From: Trinickia terrae
Lineage (GTDB): Bacteria; Pseudomonadota; Gammaproteobacteria; Burkholderiales; Burkholderiaceae
Reading direction: 5' to 3'
Assembly: GCF_005144415.1 (NCBI RefSeq)
Contig: NZ_SWJE01000003.1
Location: 488,514 to 545,611, forward strand
Length of the DNA stretch: 57,098 nucleotides
Position 1 is the stretch's first letter, and every line of letters starts with the position of its first letter. The translations under genes were made by a program, and so were the position numbers. The notes beneath the pieces are model-generated. The model made no database searches. It was not told where the DNA came from and was given only the letters and a program-made list of their open reading frames with translations. Of this stretch, positions 53,919-57,098 are shown in pieces.

Positions 53919-54647
53919 ATGGACTATCGGCATCTACAGAACCGCAAGAGCATGCACGCACGCATCGTGCAGGAGTTGGGCATCGAAATCGTGCGTGGCA
54001 CGCTCGTGCCCGGCGAGCGGCTGCCGCCCGAGCCCGCGCTATGCGAGAAATATGGCGTGAGCCGTCCCGTCGTGCGCGAAGCGACGCGCGTGCTCGTGGC
54101 GAAGGGGCTGGCAATCTCGAAGCCGCGCGTGGGCAGCGTCGTGCGTCCGCGCGAGCATTGGCATTTGCTCGACCCCGACGTGCTCTACTGGACGCTCAGC
54201 AGCATTCCTGAAAGCGACTTCTTTCATTCGTTGTTGACCGTGCGCCGCATCATCGAGCCTGCGGCCGCTGCGCTCGCGGCGGCTGAAGCGAAGGCCGAGG
54301 ATGTCGAGCGAATCGAGGCCGCCTACGCACGGATGGCGGGCGCGCAAACTGCCGCCGAGCTGCTCGAGCCGGACCTCGAGTTTCATCGCGCGATCATGGC
54401 CTCCACGCATAACGACCTGCTCGCCTATATCGGCAACATGATGTCGCTCGCGTTGTCCGAGTCGATCAAGCTGACGAGCCGCCATCCGGATACGCACGCG
54501 TTGTCGCTGCCGCGTCACAAGGCGATTCTCACGGCGATCCAGAGCCGCGACCCGCTGGGCGCGCGGCAAGCGAGCCTCGTGCAGCTCGAGAACGCGCTTG
54601 CCGACGCGGATACGATCCTCGAAGTCGGCAGCCGCAGCGTGCGCTGA
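53919..54647 (+). CDS. GntR-family (FadR/DgoR-like) transcriptional regulator
   Basis: 242 residues from ATG 53919; an upstream GTG at 53892 is in frame. The winged HTH is ELGIEIVRGTLVPGERLPPEPALCEKYGVSRPVVREATRVLVAKGLAISKPRVGSVV. The ensuing WHLLDPDVLYW and the FCD ligand domain (DLEFHRAIMASTHNDLLAYIGNMM; HKAILTAIQSRD) closely follow the pattern of DgoR, the galactonate repressor. FCD Asp/His metal ligands are present. A dehydratase for sugar acids is encoded nearby (56413 onward), so this protein probably controls sugar-acid catabolism. Confidence 0.92.
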   Translation: MDYRHLQNRKSMHARIVQELGIEIVRGTLVPGERLPPEPALCEKYGVSRPVVREATRVLVAKGLAISKPRVGSVVRPREHWHLLDPDVLYWTLSSIPESDFFHSLLTVRRIIEPAAAALAAAEAKAEDVERIEAAYARMAGAQTAAELLEPDLEFHRAIMASTHNDLLAYIGNMMSLALSESIKLTSRHPDTHALSLPRHKAILTAIQSRDPLGARQASLVQLENALADADTILEVGSRSVR

Positions 54648-54658
54648 GCACACGCTGC
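54634..54658. other. Hairpin at the convergent GntR/MCP gene ends
   Basis: GCAGCGTG (54634-54641) and CACGCTGC (54651-54658) form an 8-bp stem whose loop holds the GntR stop codon. It may act as a terminator between the convergent genes, but no T-tract is present. Confidence 0.4.
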
Positions 54659-54680
54659 CGCGCACGGCGGCGGATGACCT

Positions 54681-56270
54681 TCAATGCAGCCGAGGCAGCG
54701 CCGGGGGCAGGGCGCCGCCTGCATCGAGCTTGAACACCGCGACGGCATTGCCGAGCACCACTGCCTGCTCCTCCAGCGACTTGGCCGCAGCCGTCGCCTC
54801 TTCGACAAGCGCGGCATTCTGCTGCGTGGTCGTATCCATCTGCATGACGGCGAGGTTGACCTCTTCGATGCCCTGGCTTTGCTCGCGCACGGCCGAGAAG
54901 ATCTCCGTCATCAGCCCGCTGACCGACTGCACCGATTGCACGATGTCGGTCATCGTGTCGCCCGCGCGGTCGGCGAGCGCGGAGCCCTCGGCGATTTTCT
55001 CGACGGTGTCGTCGATCAGCTGCTTGATTTCCTTCGCGGCGTGCGCGCTGCGTTGCGCGAGGCTGCGCACTTCGCTCGCGACGACCGCGAATCCGCGCCC
55101 CAGCTCGCCGGCGCGCGCCGCTTCCACGGCGGCGTTCAAGGCAAGGATGTTGGTCTGAAACGCGATGCTGTCGATCAGGCCGACGATCTCGGCGATCTTG
55201 CTCGAGTGCACGGAAATGCCTTGCATGGTGCGCACGACGTCGCTGACGACTTGTCCGCCGGCCGCCGCGGTCTCCGATGCGTGCGTGGCCTGCTTGCTGG
55301 CCTTGTCGGCGTTTTCCGCGTTGCGCTTCACAGTGGACGTCAACTGCTCCATGCTCGCCGCGGTGCGTTCGAGCGAGGCGGCTTGCTGCTCGGTGCGGCG
55401 GGACAGGTCCGCGCTGCCCGACGCGATTTCCTGCGCCCCGCCGGTGATCGATTCCGTGCTCGTCCTCACGCTGCGCACGGTATCGACGAGCGCGTCCTGC
55501 ATCGTCTTCAGGTCCGCGAGCAGCGCGCCCATTTCATTGCGATGCTCGACGCGCACCTCGCCGCTCAGGTTGCCCGACGCGATGCGCCGCAGGTGCTCCA
55601 TCACCTGCGCAACGGGCCGGACCACGACGCCGATCAGCATCGCCCGCGCGAAAACGCCGATCGCGAGCGCCGCGAGCGACGTGGCGGCGAGCGCGGCGAT
55701 CATGGCCTTGAAGCGCGTCTGCGCATCGGCGTAACGCGCGCGCTGGCTGTCCATGACGGCGTCTTCGCGTGCCTGCATCGCGCTTTGGTAGGTCTTGGCG
55801 AGGGCTTGCGTGTCCTTGCCCTGCAGCGCCTTGAAGTCGCTGAAGGCCATGTGTTCCAGCGCGTCGAGCCCGGGAAGCACCGCTTTCGCGATGACGGCGC
55901 GGCGTTGGTCCTTCAGTTGCGCCGTGGCCGCTTGCGCTTCGGGATAGCGCGACTGCAGCTCGACGAAGCGGGCGAAGGCGCGATCGGATTCGGCGAGGTC
56001 GTGGTGCGCCGCCGTCAGCAGGTCCGGATCGGGTTCGCCTAGTCCGTACAGCGCCTGGTAGCTGTCGAGCGATACGCGGGCGCGCTGCAGCAGCGCGTCG
56101 CTGGTCTTGAGCGCGACGAGCGCGCCCGTGTCGCTCTCGTACATCTCACGCAGCGCGTCGTTGCTGAGCTTCAGCGCGCCGACGCCCGCCGCGCTCACGA
56201 CGACCAGGATCGCAAAGAACACGGCGATCACGAGCGTCATGCTCGCGCGGATGGTGAGACCTTTGAGCAT
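54681..56270 (-). CDS. Methyl-accepting chemotaxis protein
   Basis: 529 residues from ATG 56270; upstream frame extension is spurious. Helix 1 ([24 protein letters not shown]), a ~150-residue four-helix-bundle (TarH-type) periplasmic domain, helix 2 ([25 protein letters not shown]), HAMP ([24 protein letters not shown]) and a signalling domain. The hairpin-tip motif is [48 protein letters not shown]. No C-terminal CheR/CheB pentapeptide is seen; the tail is [14 protein letters not shown]. The ligand is unknown; sugar-acid genes lie next door. Confidence 0.95.
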   Translation of the reverse strand: MLKGLTIRASMTLVIAVFFAILVVVSAAGVGALKLSNDALREMYESDTGALVALKTSDALLQRARVSLDSYQALYGLGEPDPDLLTAAHHDLAESDRAFARFVELQSRYPEAQAATAQLKDQRRAVIAKAVLPGLDALEHMAFSDFKALQGKDTQALAKTYQSAMQAREDAVMDSQRARYADAQTRFKAMIAALAATSLAALAIGVFARAMLIGVVVRPVAQVMEHLRRIASGNLSGEVRVEHRNEMGALLADLKTMQDALVDTVRSVRTSTESITGGAQEIASGSADLSRRTEQQAASLERTAASMEQLTSTVKRNAENADKASKQATHASETAAAGGQVVSDVVRTMQGISVHSSKIAEIVGLIDSIAFQTNILALNAAVEAARAGELGRGFAVVASEVRSLAQRSAHAAKEIKQLIDDTVEKIAEGSALADRAGDTMTDIVQSVQSVSGLMTEIFSAVREQSQGIEEVNLAVMQMDTTTQQNAALVEEATAAAKSLEEQAVVLGNAVAVFKLDAGGALPPALPRLH

Positions 56271-56412
56271 GGTGTTTCCCCCGTCGTATGGCGGCTCGCC
56301 GGTTCTCGCGAGTGTTTCTGTCGGGCGTGATCCGGTGAGCCTTGTGTGTCGAGTCGCTCGTCTCGTTGCGAGCGTTTGGGTTCGTGGTTTGTTTGGATGG
56401 GCTGAGGCCGTG

Positions 56413-57098
56413 CTAATGCGAATGCGCCGGCACGTCCGCCCCTCGGCAGCCGACCAGGAAATCGAAGTCGCAGCCCTCGTCGGCTTGCAGCACGTGATCG
56501 ACGTAGAGCTGCCGGTAGCCGCTCGCGTCGGCAGGCTGGCGCGCCTGCGCATCCTTCCATGCTTTCAGCCGCGCGGCAATCTCAGCCTCGTCGATCTCGA
56601 TATGTAGGCGCCCCGCCTCGCAATCGAGCTCGATCCAGTCGCCATCGCGCACCACCGCAAGCGGGCCGCCCGCGCGCGCCTCGGGCGCCACGTGCAGCAC
56701 CACCGTCCCGTACGCGGTGCCGCTCATGCGCGCATCGGACACGCGCACCATGTCCGTCACGCCCTGCGCGAGCAGCTTCGGCGGCAGCCCCATGTTGCCC
56801 ACCTCGGCCATCCCCGGATACCCCTTCGGGCCGCAGTTCTTCATCACCAGCACCGAGTCCGCGTCGACCTCGAGTTCGGGATCGGCGATGCGCGTCTTGT
56901 AGTCGTCGAAGTTCTCGAACACCACCGCGCGTCCCCGGTGCTTCAGCAGCGACGGTGTCGCGGCCGAAGGCTTGAGCACCGCCCCGCTCGGCGCCAGGTT
57001 GCCCCGCAGCACGCACAGCCCCCCATCCGGCACGAGCGGCTTGTCGAGCGGACGGATCACCTCGGCGTTGTAGACCGGCGCGTCCTGGCAGTTCTCCC
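56413..57098 (-). CDS. IlvD/Edd-family sugar-acid dehydratase (N-terminal part outside window)
   Basis: The frame is open to the window's end, so only the C-terminal ~228 residues are seen. Motifs of the IlvD/Edd family are [85 protein letters not shown] and [19 protein letters not shown]. The long C-terminal extension ([26 protein letters not shown]) is typical of the L-arabinonate/D-galactonate-type dehydratases rather than IlvD itself. Fe-S cysteines would lie in the missing part. Likely role: dehydration of an aldonic acid to a 2-keto-3-deoxy acid, probably under the nearby DgoR-like regulator. Confidence 0.9.
   Translation of the reverse strand, partial: ENCQDAPVYNAEVIRPLDKPLVPDGGLCVLRGNLAPSGAVLKPSAATPSLLKHRGRAVVFENFDDYKTRIADPELEVDADSVLVMKNCGPKGYPGMAEVGNMGLPPKLLAQGVTDMVRVSDARMSGTAYGTVVLHVAPEARAGGPLAVVRDGDWIELDCEAGRLHIEIDEAEIAARLKAWKDAQARQPADASGYRQLYVDHVLQADEGCDFDFLVGCRGADVPAHSH

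Overview
The window is high-GC, compactly coded DNA of the kind found in Burkholderiaceae (Burkholderia, Paraburkholderia, Caballeronia, Trinickia). The pointers are codon bias, YXWGXW-repeat proteins, a GNA1162/DUF799 lipoprotein, a DUF3311-sodium symporter pair, a DUF1800-DUF1501 pair and a dispersed palindromic element. No rRNA, tRNA, CRISPR array or intact transposon was seen. The assignment is inference from gene content; no database was searched.

Layout. 1-4.7 kb: end of a DUF799 lipoprotein, a two-partner-secretion transporter (TpsB) with no visible TpsA, a TauE/SafE permease and a GT4 glycosyltransferase. 4.7-9.4 kb: a secreted PIG-L deacetylase with lectin-like and FG-GAP-like parts and no normal start codon, a ~490-bp palindromic element directly upstream of it, and a DUF3311/sodium-solute symporter pair. 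9.7-14.9 kb: a DUF3820 protein, a YXWGXW protein, an ECF sigma / membrane anti-sigma / periplasmic sensor set, the DUF1800-DUF1501 pair, a YXWGXW lipoprotein and a terminator.

15.5-33.4 kb is the most unusual part: one collinear plus-strand block. It holds a GNAT acetyltransferase, a DUF6916 protein, a tail-collar (microcystin-dependent-type) protein and a 2404-residue DUF4347 surface protein with twelve ~140-residue repeats. A dedicated envelope set follows: TolC-like channel, periplasmic adaptor, GAF-like/HlyD membrane adaptor, and a protein joining an intact M50 (site-2 protease) core to a HlyD-type adaptor. No ABC ATPase is encoded with it. Directly behind it lie two tandem cassettes with a shared head, unrelated tails and different small downstream genes, which is the logic of polymorphic toxins with immunity genes. 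The 3' end of the M50 gene is repeated between the cassettes. Both toxin-like genes are broken while both immunity-like genes are intact.

33.5-39 kb: a MacB/LolCDE-like ABC exporter with a LolA-like periplasmic protein and an outer-membrane barrel, then an aldo/keto reductase and a terminator. 39-46.7 kb: a galactoside-use operon (CUT1 ABC importer plus GH42 beta-galactosidase) divergent from a LacI regulator, with a LacI-type operator between them. 46.8-57.1 kb: a LysR/MFS divergent pair, hipBA with at least two operators, an MHYT-GGDEF-EAL protein, a small lipoprotein, a DgoR-like GntR regulator, a chemoreceptor and the 3' part of an IlvD/Edd sugar-acid dehydratase.
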